Shown here piece after piece: positions 45,309 to 56,210 of a stretch of DNA of 64,000 nt (position 1 is its first letter; each line of letters starts with the position of its first letter). Position numbers and translations under genes: made by a program. The stretch spans positions 610,449,065-610,513,064 of the forward strand of contig NC_081405.1 of assembly GCF_030272615.1 (NCBI RefSeq), in the 5' to 3' direction. The DNA is from Cryptomeria japonica. Taxonomy: Eukaryota; Streptophyta; Pinopsida; Cupressales; Cupressaceae. The notes under the pieces are model-generated. The model had not been told where the DNA came from and did no database searches. It saw only the letters and a list, made by a program, of their open reading frames with translations.

Positions 45309-47189
45309 TTTGTAAACAGCCTGTTTGGAAAATTTGAACTATATATGAGGTCTATCTGATGGTTAACATATCTCATAGGGGGTAAGGCATCTGGTATCTC
45401 ATTGACAACTATGTCTTTGTACTGGTCTAGCAAGGTCTGCACCTCTTGAGGTATCACTGATTTGATTTTAGTCTTTGTCTCTTCTTTGGGTTTCACTATG
45501 AGAGCACATCCTTGGTTCCCTTCATGCTTAAACAATTTCAAGAAATATTTCCCACTGAGCAACATAACACTTTCAATCCAACATTTATTTCTTCATCCAA
45601 ATCAATCAAGGGGTCTATTTGAAACTTTCTACCATCCTTGGTGATAACATAGGAATTCTTCTCCCCATCATGTATGGCTTTGACATCATACTGCCAAGGG
45701 TGTCCCAACAACAAGTGACATGCATCCATGGGTAATATGTCACATAGCACTCTATCCTTATAATCTCCTATTTCAAAATCTACCCAAGCTTTCTCTCTAC
45801 AAGCACATGCTGACCTTTACTCAACTAAGACATCTTATAGGGGGTGGTATATGGTAGCCTTTTCAATTTTAGTTTGTCTACCATCTTAACTGCTACAATA
45901 TTCTCAATAACTCTGAATCCACTATAACTTTACAAATTTTACCATGAGATCTACCAGTGGTTTTGAAAAGTGTCTTCCTTTGTGTAGGTTCTTTGAACTT
46001 TGGTACCTTCAACAAGGTCCTTCTTAGCATTAGACTCTCTCCATCTAGGACTGCCATGCCTTGGTGATTGGTGAGATAACACTTTGACAATCTTCTTCTT
46101 GCATGAACTGAGTTCTCTTGTCTCCCATGTGAGAGCTTGAATTATTTCCAGGATACTGACTCATGGTATGCCCCACTTGATGGTATGCCCCACTTGATGA
46201 CAATGGTAGCATTTTCCAATGAAGACTATGGTTCCTCTTCCCGAATTGCCAAATCTGCCTCTATATCAATTTCTCCCTCTAGAGTTGCCTCTAAACTATC
46301 CTCCTTTCTTGGGATTATCACCACTATTCTTTGATTGATTTCCTTCTTCATTCTTGCTGGGAATATAGCTTCTTCCAAAGGTGCCTCTTCCTTTGAAACC
46401 TCTGCCACCTCTGCCCCTTTGATTATGTTAACCTTTCCTTTTGATCTTATCTTCTCCTCTTAAGGCTAACTGAAATCATTTATGGACTATGTTAGATGCT
46501 ATCATGTTGATCTCATCTTGAATGATTTGTCTAAGGCCATTTAAGTACCTTGCAACCTTCTCCACTTCTTCCTATTGCTTACTAGCTTTTAGTGTAATTT
46601 TTTTGAACTCCTTTGTATAGGTACTCACATCCATTTCTCTTTGTTTCAAATTCTGCAACTTCTTGTGCATGTGCACCTCATAATCTATAGGTAGGAATTG
46701 AGTTTTAATCCTGATCTTCATTCTCTACCAAGAGGCAATCTTCTTCTCTGGGTTTGTTCTCTTTCTTCTTGTGTCATGTTCCACCATACTAGGGCTAATC
46801 CCTTCAATCTTGACTTGGCCAAATTGACCCTCTTTTCTTTTGCAACTTGCTTATATTAAAAAATGATTGTTCAAGGATTCTATCTAATCCAATAACTCTT
46901 CTCCATTTAGGCTTCCATTGTAGATAGGTAAACCTTCCATGTTGTCTTTATTGAGTGACTTCAGGGCATCCAAGAAGATATATTGTTCTTTGTCCAACTC
47001 CTTCTTTTATGGTATGACTCCTATCACATCTGCATCTTCATCATCAGTTTCATCACCCAATTTAGTGACTTTGCCCTTGCCTTTCTTGGTTTCTTGCTCT
47101 CAGGCTTCACTTAGAATGTCTTGGACCAACTTCCTGATTGCCTTTGGTGGCATGCTGTTAGCTTTTGACTCTACCTTTGGGTCTGACAT
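45305..47189 (-). pseudogene. Gypsy gag and protease region
   Basis: The first ATG is 47189 (minus), 38 bases inside the 5' LTR end: MSDPKVESKANSMPPKAIRK. Gag motifs follow (EELLDWIESLNNHF, TQFLPIDYEVHMHKKLQNL, EVEKVARYLNGLRQIIQDEI), then a Gly/Arg-rich stretch and a zinc knuckle CYHCHQVGH broken by an exact 17-bp tandem duplication (46164-46197). The aspartic protease begins KVIVDS at about 45915 with a frameshift just after, then ENIVAVKMV. LPMDACHLLLGHPWQ (about 45730) is the conserved C-terminal protease motif. 45565-45305 leads into the reverse transcriptase. Confidence 0.85.
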
Positions 47190-47227
47190 ACACCACTTTG
47201 TTCAATCAAATGGTTTTGATACCAATT

Positions 47228-48771
47228 TGATGTAGAGTGACTTGTCTCTCACCGTTTTGTCCTGCATTGTCTAGGTATCCCCTTCAAGCTACACAAGAAC
47301 CATCCAATTATTCTACACATCACAACCTCCAAGGGTCTACAAGACTTACCCTCTCTGACCTTTGCAAGGTCCTTAGGCTAGGGAAATATCTTGTTGTTTT
47401 GTCAGTTCCATTCTCTTGCTTAGGAAACCTTGTTTTCCCACTCCCTTTCACACCCAATATGAGAGTTCAACCCTTCTACCACAAGATATTCATTCCCCAA
47501 ACTACACACATAAGGATGAATGTTCTTGTATGGATTCCCAACCCTAATCCTTCCTCAATAACTTTGACATTTAACAATTCCAAGCTTCACAAGCAAACTA
47601 CACTTTGAGGCCTAAATAGGAGACCTAATTCTAGTAGCCCTGTCAGTAGGGTATTCTATGATCATCTAAAAATATTCCCTAACAACCCTATGAACCCTTT
47701 GGCATTCTAGACAACCTTTTAGGGTTTTTTCTTTAACATATCTAACCATTATAGGGCTAATTAGGCCTAATTGCCCCTTCCTAGGCCTAAAAAGTAGGGA
47801 TTTGCTCAACCACCTTCACCAGTCCTATTGCCTGAGTGAATTGATGATGGTTATGGGTATGTGCTTCCAAGGGGATTTCTAATCCAACCTTTCTTCATCT
47901 CCATCCACCGTATTCACCCAATTAGGGCATTTTATCCATGTTACCTAATGCTTGCCAACTCAATGTGCCAAGCCTAGGGTATGGTGGCAAATATTTTTTT
48001 AGCTTCCCCTGACTCAAAACCAAAAATAAAACATAGTATATAATGCAACCTAACATTCCACAAGATTTCAGAGTGGGTATCCACCATGGAACGTTAGGGT
48101 GGAGCCATTTTGCTCTCAAAACCCTAGTGTTTAGGGCTTTTGAACCAGCCTGAAACAAAATAAAGATTATTTGCAACCTACAACACTTCAAGACTCCAAA
48201 TCAAAAAAAAAATGAAGGTAAGACACCAGTCTAACATTCCATGTCCTTGTTTTGGAATTCTCAATCCGTACAGGTCGTACAAACTTGCAAAGAACAGACA
48301 ATAACTTGATAGAACACACCAAATGGAGAAACCAAAATTATTTTATTTTCTTCAGATATTCAACAACCTATTATCATCCATTTTTCCAAGCCTTATATTG
48401 GCCTTGGAGTAGTTACATATGCTCACAACCGATTGTGTCAACCAACTAGCTGTTGGTGTATGAAAATGTTGCAAAGTTTCTATGAGCAACTTTTGCAATT
48501 TGTTGCATAGTTGAGAAACTTTTCTCAAACCCAAACTTCAAAACAACATCAACAAACCTACATTAACCCAAAAACAACTTATCCTATTAAGCTCTCTACC
48601 TGGCACCCTTAAGAGCTCACATGCCAACACTGGCCAAACAAAGACTCTTAGGGCCCTTCCAATAATTTGAGCTCACACTGAATGGCCTTTTGGCCTTATG
48701 ACAAAACTAAAAACATGATTCCAACATCTTGGAAACAAACTTAACAAAAATTGCTAAGTGTCCCTACACCA
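47228..48771 (-). repeat. 5' LTR of the Gypsy element
   Basis: 1544 bases, plus-strand left end TGATGTAGAGTGA, right end ACACCA, followed by the target duplication ATAAC. Confidence 0.9.
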
Positions 48772-49625
48772 ATAACTCAAGTTAGCAAAGCATTCCAATG
48801 TGATTGCATTATTGTATAATTTTTTTCTTTATGATAAAAAATTATTTGATCAACTAAACTGAAGAGTAATTCCTTCATTCAAATTGAGAAGTTGAGACAT
48901 CCTAAAAAGAAGGCACCCAAAAACTGCGAAAAATATAGTCTCAATAAAATAGTGATATCTCCCTCATTTCTCAACAAAATTCAAAAATTCAAAATGATAT
49001 GAAAAGTATACTTAAAGGGATAAAAACCCTTTTCAGGGTTTGGTGAGATTTGTAATAAAGAAGGATAAGTTTACATCAAAAAATGACTAAGATAGGTGGT
49101 GGGTTGAAGGACAACAACTTCAATTTTCTCAATGTTTTGTAAACTCCCCTTTTGAAAGTGGATTGGTTGGATAGATGTGGAATGAGAATTATATAAATAT
49201 ACTGTAATCAATCAAGAAAAGGGGTGGATTAGAAAGGCTTGTTTCAGCCTGAGGAAATAGGATAGACTAGTTTCATTTCCAGCAATGTATTTTCAATAAT
49301 TTCTAAGAGTAAATTTGAATTCAAGCAAGTATTTTCTTTCTATCACGTGTGAATTATTTTAGCCTTTTCAATTCATGGAAGTGTGGCTTAGATTATCCTT
49401 TTCTTTCATGCAAGTGTGCCTTCGATTAGATTTCATTTACTACAAGTTAGAATAGACTGTCAAACAAGTTTTATTCATTTTGTTTTGCATATAACCATGG
49501 AAACCGCCTTGGATTGATAAATTAAATGATGAGGATTACAATGACCCCATCATCTAATTAGAAACCTAACACTTTAATGAAATCAAGAGACTTTACAACC
49601 ACAATCTATTCTTTGTTGATCTCTT

Positions 49626-50508
49626 TGTTGGAATCCAAGAACATTGAGAGGGGGGTGAATGAACGTTCTACCGAAATGATCAATTTTAACCTTATTAAAG
49701 CATGCATTCACCAACCGGTATTATCGGTACATATATAATTGAAAGAAGTAAAGAATCCAATAAGCCAATCACATAAATTAATACCATAACACAGTGAATT
49801 ATACATGGAAAACCTCAAAGATGAAAAACTATGGTGGATTTGTGACCCACAATATCAATCCACTAGCCATATGAAGAGATATTACAAAATACAGGGGGCT
49901 GCACTTGCAGGAAGGCTTACAGCCTAGAGCACATTGCTCAATCACAAAAGGAGCCTCAGTGAGTACATACAAATCTAGACTACAATCCAGAGAAATAATT
50001 GAACTGCAAAGATAACATCTTCTATGCCTGAATACAGTTTCGGTTAAGCTTTGTCTGTTCGGTCTGAAACCCTAAACCTTTACCGGAATACCCTCTTACA
50101 TAAACTTTGCATTACAAAACATTATCACATTCTCGTATCCTTCCATATTACAAAATGATCTAATCAACTAGCCTATGTACCCCTTGCAATCCATCATGTC
50201 TTATGTCGGCTTGCAAAGATAATTACAATATTAATCTACATGTCATCTTAATAACATAAATACATATATATATAAAATAATTGATGATCCCAGATCTCCC
50301 AAAATGATGTCGACCTCCAATACTAATAACCTAATTGTAAACCATGTTGGCCTGCAATGTCAGTAACCAAACAATTCCATCCAACCTGTCAATGCCGATG
50401 TCGGTGAAGTGTCTGTCAATACACTACTAAACCAAAATATGAAGCCAAAACATGTTGCCATCAATGACAACATATTGAAACCAACCAATTGAGTTTCAAT
50501 TTCTAACA
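49626..50508 (-). repeat. 3' LTR of the LARD-like element
   Basis: Plus-strand ends TGTTGGAATCC and TTCTAACA. Shares GATCAATTTTAACCTTATTA and GCATTCACCAACCGGTAT with the 5' LTR. Confidence 0.92.
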
Positions 50509-50520
50509 ATCTCCCCCTTT
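50509..50520 (-). other. Polypurine tract
   Basis: Minus-strand AAAGGGGGAGAT directly before the 3' LTR, the second-strand primer of LTR elements. Confidence 0.85.
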
Positions 50521-50745
50521 GGCATTGATGGCAACACTCAGTGAAAAGTGATCATAGTTTCCATCTGTCGGTTTCATCCTGAGCCTACTCCCCTGAGCTG
50601 AATATCCATCTAAACAAAGTACTGCATACCTCCAAATCTCTTAAATATTTTTCACCTATACTCCCCCTTTAACATCAATGCCAAAAATAACAAAAACCAG
50701 GACAAAGAATGAAAGACTATACAAAGAATGTCCCCAAAATATACC

Positions 50746-53700
50746 TTACCAGAGCTGAATACACTTGAAAATTTTTGGATAGGCCTTCTCCAAAACCTCT
50801 AGATAGGTACCCCAACCAGATTTGAAAGTGTTGGAAATAGATACAAGTCTATTAAGCATATGGCCATATGACACTTTCTCATTAAGCTCTGTCGGTGTGG
50901 GCTTACCAACCATATCTATACACTCCTTATGTAAACTTAATGAATCCAACTCGGGACTCACCAATCCTCTAAGACTTCTTTCTCTCCTTATGATTTTATC
51001 TTTTTCTCTCTCAAGAGATAAAACTTGGCCTTCCAAAACCAAAATCTGACCATCAATAGATGTAGTTAATGAATGTGAACCATCAAAAGAATTGACTATA
51101 CCTACAATCTCCTCCTAAATATCCTTAATCCTTTTATCTTTCTTTGCAGTAAGTAAACCTATGTTACAACATACTTTGTAAATATTAGTACACTACCTCA
51201 AAGCATTATCAACCAATTTCAACTTATCATTAATCTCCTTCCTCTCCGACTCAATCATCTGATCAAATGTTTCTCTCTTTGCCTATGTAAATCTCTCCAA
51301 TGCCTATCGGTTTGATATCTACTTTAAAGACAGAAAGTCCTTTGAAATGTGCTCAATGATTGTCTTAATCTTACCAAATGGGTTTTCTTCTTTGTCAAAT
51401 TTGCACTCCGGGACAAGTCTATGCCAAATAGGGATAGACTGATCAATAATGCCTTTGTCCATAGATCCTTCCTTCATCATTTTTTGTGCAGTCATCATCA
51501 TGAGTTCAGTAGAACTCATATCTGTAATGCTTTTCTTTTCAACCTACGAGTTGTCAATTGACAACAATTATGGGCTCACTATCGGTTCCCTATTGGATTC
51601 CTCTTTCTTCTCCTCTGATTGTTTAACTTTATAGCTTCCTCACTTGCACCGGTGGCTTCACCACTTGGTGTAGTCTCAGTAACTACCGGTTCCTCCCTAA
51701 GAACTGTGTCCTCAACCTGTACATTCTGATCCAGAGGACTATTATCCTCGACATTAGTAACATGTACACTCGCAGCCTTTACACTCTATGTATCTGCTGC
51801 TATCTCAACATTTTCCTGTACATTTATTTCTACCGAGGGCTCTATATCCAATATCTTAATAGTTTTCAAAATTGAGGGTGAAGTACCCACAATACCTTTA
51901 CCTTTCCCTTCAACCTAGATTTCTATAGTATTTGTCTTAGGTTCCAGTGAAGTATAAAAACCATGGTTCACTGCAAAGAATTGAACCCATGCCTTGTGTG
52001 TCTCCTTGACTATCTCATTGACCCTACCTAACATAAGACTAATTATTAAGTGCTTGTTGTGGAAGATCTTCCTATCTGCAACCTCAAGTGACATGTTGAT
52101 CTCCTCTGAAGTAATAGAAACACAAATAGATAACAACTTCTGAATCTTTATATGTCTATCCTCTTCCATTGTTGATAATCTTCTAGCATCTAAAATATCA
52201 TATAACTGTGTCAGTATTTGGTTTTCAATTTCTAACAAGGCTTTCTTATAAATATTTAAATAGAATAAAACTACTTCCTCGACTTCTCTATTACTAGATA
52301 CAAGTGCCAGATCAATGTCATCCTTCTTTTTTCTTCTTCCAGTGCCGAAAGGGGTTGAAGGTGTTTCCTTTGGAACTCATTTATGTGTCAGTACCCTGAT
52401 AGAAACTTTCCTAACCGATTGTTTCTTTTCTTTACCTTAGTCTCTTCACTTTTCTTTCTCAATACCCTTTTGAATTCCAAGGGTGTGTCATCATCAAATC
52501 CGGATTCTGCTGCAATAGGCTCAATGAATAATTCTGGCTCTTTTCTCTTCCTTCCTTTCTCTAGAATAACATAAATTAATTCTTTGATATCCTATGAAAC
52601 TTATTCCACAAACTTTCTTGCCTTGCCCTGCTACTTCTCCCTCTTCTTCCGGTTGAACCCAGTTTCAACCTCTTACTTCTTCTTCTTAGTAGTACTAAAG
52701 TTTTTATAGTTTCATCAATAGGTGCATCAATCAACAACTGTGCATAAGCATCTAGAATATGTGCATCAACTTAATAACACATTTTCTCAATCCAAATCTT
52801 CCACGGTCTGACTGCCTCTATCAAAGTTTCATCTTTCTTAACCATGAAGCATATCTTGATTGATTATTTCTCAACAGTTTGCTTTGGAACTCTCTCCCTA
52901 AAATTCATATCCTTTTGAAATGCCTTAAAGTAACCCCAAACGTTTTCATCTTGTTGACTACCCAATGTAGCAATAGATTGTTTTAGTTGTCTCCCTACCG
53001 GCATATCAAATACCCATTGTCTCTTCCCAAAACCAGGAATCTCATTAATGAAAAAAAACATTAAACAAACAATTAGCTTACCATAGCAGAATGTTCCTTT
53101 CTTCTCTCCTTTGATCTTCCCTAGGTTAATTAACAATTCATCCAACATCCAACCATAGGGATCCAGCCTCTTATTTTCTCATCATTTTATGTGTTGCATA
53201 AATGCAAGACCTAGAAACAGAATTCAAACGGTTTGATTGAGTTACCTTGTAACCAATGACCATGCTTCTGAATCTGATATCTCTATCGGTGATAGTACTA
53301 ACCCTCATTGATCACTTGTTCGATGTTGTGTCAGTGATCTTGTTGACTAGTTCATTAGAAACCTTCTTTTCTTAGGACGTTGTCCAACCTGCAGTAAACC
53401 AGTGATTTCCCCGATGGCCTCCTTCGAGATCTTATATGGTATGTCCAACCAAATAAATTCTCCATGCACTCTTCTCAAAACATATCTAACAATCACATCT
53501 TCAAATTCCAGAATATCCAGAATGCTAATAAACCCTAGATCCTCAATATGTTGATACTCGGGCTTAATCTTTCCATAATCTCCCATTAACTCATTCATGT
53601 ACATTCTCTTAATATCATTGGTTCCCAAATCCTCAATATGACAGTGAATGTAAGCTCTGACATCTTCAACATATACAACTCCTTCTGGGACATGTCCAAA

Positions 53701-53830
53701 GTAGCAATATGTAGATATCACTTGAAAATCGGCTTAGGATGGTCCTTGACCTCAACAACAGTAGGATTTGCAATAAAAGTAGGTTTAAATGATGATCCCA
53801 CTTTCATGATGAAAGATAAATACCTGTGAA
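50746..53830 (-). pseudogene. Second ORF of the LARD-like element (TLDGR-like protein), decayed
   Basis: From a possible ATG near 53808 the minus strand reads VGSSFKPTFIANPTVVEVKD, then (53715-53347) YCYFGHVPEGVVYVEDVRAY, LRRVHGEFIWLDIPYKISKE and AIGEITGLLQVG. After stops, VSTITDRDIRFRSMVIGYKV occupies the place of the TLDGR motif, and DELLINLGKIKGEKKGTFCY with GKLIVCLMFFF (53148-52864) corresponds to SSLNTSI...HEGLMLLLYNH at 60.5 kb. Acidic and coiled-coil segments follow (52238-50746), ending PKIFKCIQLW. EITGL here parallels AEVTGM at about 60245. I infer a common, unnamed retroelement protein family; its biochemical role is unknown. Confidence 0.6.
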
Positions 53831-54129
53831 CAGTTGATGGTGAAAAACCCTAAAGAACTCTTCCAATTGCTGGTGAAATCGCTCAAGAAGATATCAATCA
53901 CACTGAATCGGCTTAGACTTCCTCTAAATCGCTCTAAATGTGAAGAGATCAGAAATGAAGTGAATTCATCCTTTTAACCTCCAAGAAACCCTAATCCATC
54001 ATTGATATGAATGACTTCTAGTGAAAGATACTAGATCTCAATCAAAGATATTTTTGTCAAATAAGCATCTCCAATGTCTCAAACATCTTCTAGAACCTCT
54101 TCCTGGGGTATATGGATTATCATCATGAG

Positions 54130-55275
54130 TTTTTCCTACCTTTAAGGCATATGTTTTAGTTACCGGATGAGCTTTCTGTTGGTGCAGGAGCAACCTCCTC
54201 TGCTGATTGAGTAACCAGTGCATTTCTATCTACTGGTTGTTCTTCTAACTTCCTGGCCCATTTCTTCATATTATATTGTCGGATTTCATTTACATTCTCT
54301 TTCCCTTTATCATTTGATCCATCATTATCAACCAATGAATTTCTACTTCTATAGAACTTAGCAATATGTCATGCCTCATTACATGCATAGCATGTAACAG
54401 TGTTCTTTTAAATTTCTTTGCTAAAACTGGTATAATTGTTTGACCTGCACTGATTAGCCATATGTCCAAATTTTCCACATGCGTAACATTTAACATTCAT
54501 TCTGCAATTTTTTATCTTTTGACCATACTTATTACATTTAGAACATTGACCAGGAGTAGAATCAAGGTTCTAATTTGCTCTATTTCTACATTTCCTAGCC
54601 ATGTGACCAAATTCATTACAAACAAAACATCTACCATTAAATTTATAAGCATTAAATTGCCTTACTAGTGCCTTATGGTTTTGATCTTCATTTGCAATAC
54701 CGGAACTCTCTCCTTGTTCAAATCCAAGTCCACTAGAATCTCCATTCTGTCTATGTCTCCTGAATAACTCATCAAGCTATGCTAAACTAACCTTGAATTT
54801 TTCTTTATCCTCACTTGCAATAGTCAGATCATCTCTAAGAATTATCATTTGTCTCTCAAGTTCTTGTTCATTACTTTGGAATTGTACTAAATCAGTTCTC
54901 AACATATCTTTTTCATGAACAAACCTACCACATTCATCAAAAAAAAAATCAGAGATACAACAAGATTTTCTTCCTTTTTCTTCATGTCCTCAATCTCTTT
55001 TGACATCCTCATATTATATCTTGCATTTAATTCCTCATAACCATGTTTCCCTGACTCAGCTTCAAACATCTTTCATTAAGTGCATCTTTCTCTTTATTAT
55101 CCTTATTATGCAAAAGTTCCTTCGTCCTAGCTTGAACAAATGACAACCTCTCCTATAAGACAAGAATGAATTCCTGAGCAGAATTCAATTCATCTTGTAA
55201 CTTCAATTTCTTCATCCTTTCAACATCATAATCTTCAAGTGCTACCTAAAGTTGCTTCTCCAAACTCATATCCAT
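54130..55275 (-). pseudogene. Gag-like coiled-coil protein with four tandem CCHC zinc knuckles
   Basis: ATG at 55275 (minus), 54 bases after the primer site. Coiled coil: DYDVERMKKLKLQDELNSAQ and NEQELERQMIILRDDLTIAS. Then four knuckle-type motifs: CFVCNEFGHMARKC (54629-54588, intact), CSKCNKYGQKIKNC (54545-54504, His to Gln), CYACGKFGHMANQC (54488-54447, intact) and CYACNEA-stop-HIAKFY (54392-54351, broken). The last part is Ala/Pro/Glu-rich and ends SSGN before a stop near 54157. The frame is steady across the knuckles with only in-frame stops. Such knuckles bind RNA in gag proteins; four in a row is unusual for a plant retroelement. Confidence 0.82.
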
Positions 55276-55328
55276 GGAATCCGGATTCAGGATCTTCCTC
55301 AAGCTATTAAACTTCCTCCGAGGCACAA

Positions 55329-55341
55329 GGCTCCGATACCA
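55329..55341 (-). other. Primer-binding site of the LARD-like element
   Basis: Minus-strand TGGTATCGGAGCC differs from the tRNA-iMet complement TGGTATCAGAGCC by one base. Confidence 0.9.
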
Positions 55342-55343
55342 AT

Positions 55344-56205
55344 AGTTGGAATCCAAGAACACTAAGAGGGGGGGTGAATCAGTGTTATACCAGAATGATC
55401 AATTTTAACCTTATTAAAACATGCATTCACCAACCGGTATACTGATACATATAGAATTGAAAGAAGTAAAGAAACCAATAAGCTAATCACATAAATGAAT
55501 ACCATAACACAAAGAATTATACGTGGAAAAAATCAAAGAGGAAAAGTCACGACGGGATTTGTGACCCACAATATCAATCCACTAGCCATATGAAGAAATA
55601 TTACAAAATATAGGGGCTTGTACTTTCTATAAGGCTTACAGCCTAGAGCACACTATTCAATCACAAAATGAGCCTCAATAACTACATAGAAATCTAGACT
55701 ACAATTCAGAGAAATCATTGAACTGCAAAGATAACATATTCTATACCTAAATACAATTTCGACTAAGATCTATCTATTCCGATCTGAAACCCTAAACCCT
55801 TACCAGAATACCCTTTTACATAAACTTTGCATTACAAAACATTATCACATTCTCCTATCCTTCCATATTATAAATTGATCTAATCAAGTAACCTATATAC
55901 CCCTTACAATCCATCATGCCTTATGTCAGCTCAATAATATAAATACATATATATCAAAAATAATTACCGATACTGGATCTCCCAAAATGATGTCAGCCTC
56001 TAATACCGATAACCTGATTGTAAACCATGTTGACCTGCAATTTTGGTAACCAAATAATTTCATCCAACCTACTGATAACGATGTCGGTGTCGATGAAGTG
56101 TTTGTCGGTACACTACTAAACCAAAATATGAAGCCGGAACATGTTACCATGTTGCCATCAATGACAACATATTGAAACCAACCAATCGAGTGTCAATTGT
56201 CAACA
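55344..56205 (-). repeat. 5' LTR of the LARD-like element
   Basis: 862 bases matching 49626-50508. The plus-strand right end ATTGTCAACA is followed by CTCTT. Confidence 0.92.
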
Positions 56206-56210
56206 CTCTT

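Larger units (their letters stand above)
40952..48771 (-). mobile_element. Complete Gypsy element of chromovirus type
   Basis: LTRs 40952-42555 and 47228-48771 open (T/C)GATGTAGAGTGA and end ACACCA. ATAAC at 40947-40951 and 48772-48776 is a perfect 5-bp target duplication, confirmed by the empty site in LTR 1 of the host element. The minus-strand primer site TGGTATCAAAACCA lies beside the right (5') LTR. The interior carries gag, protease, reverse transcriptase, RNase H, integrase and a chromodomain-like C-terminus, all damaged. The LTRs show many differences, so it is not young. Confidence 0.92.
37971..49552 (+). mobile_element. Tat/Athila-like non-autonomous LTR element, interrupted by a Gypsy insertion
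   Basis: LTR 1 is 37971-39192. LTR 2 is 40496-40951 plus 48777-49552 (split). Both open TGA(A/T)GAGAC(C/T)ATAACTT and share long blocks such as GGATTTGAGTAATAATTGG and GATAAATTAAATGATGAGG. Just after LTR 1, TGGTTTTGTTCCTGGGATAG resembles the Tat/Athila primer-site region TGGCGCCGTTGCCGGGGA. A purine-rich GGTGTGGAGAAGA precedes LTR 2. The 1.3-kb interior has no coding sequence. Flanks TCTTT and TCTAA only weakly suggest a target duplication. Order of events: this element, then the Gypsy insertion. Confidence 0.72.
49626..56205 (-). mobile_element. Complete non-autonomous LTR element (LARD-like) with two gene-like ORFs
   Basis: LTRs 49626-50508 (883 bp) and 55344-56205 (862 bp) match along their length. 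The flanking pentamer CTCTT at 49621-49625 and 56206-56210 is a perfect target duplication. The minus-strand primer site TGGTATCGGAGCC (55329-55341) is nearly exact for tRNA-iMet, and the polypurine tract AAAGGGGGAGAT abuts the 3' LTR. The 4.8-kb interior has no protease, integrase, reverse transcriptase or RNase H. It encodes a coiled-coil/zinc-knuckle protein and a second large ORF, both interrupted by stops. Confidence 0.92.
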
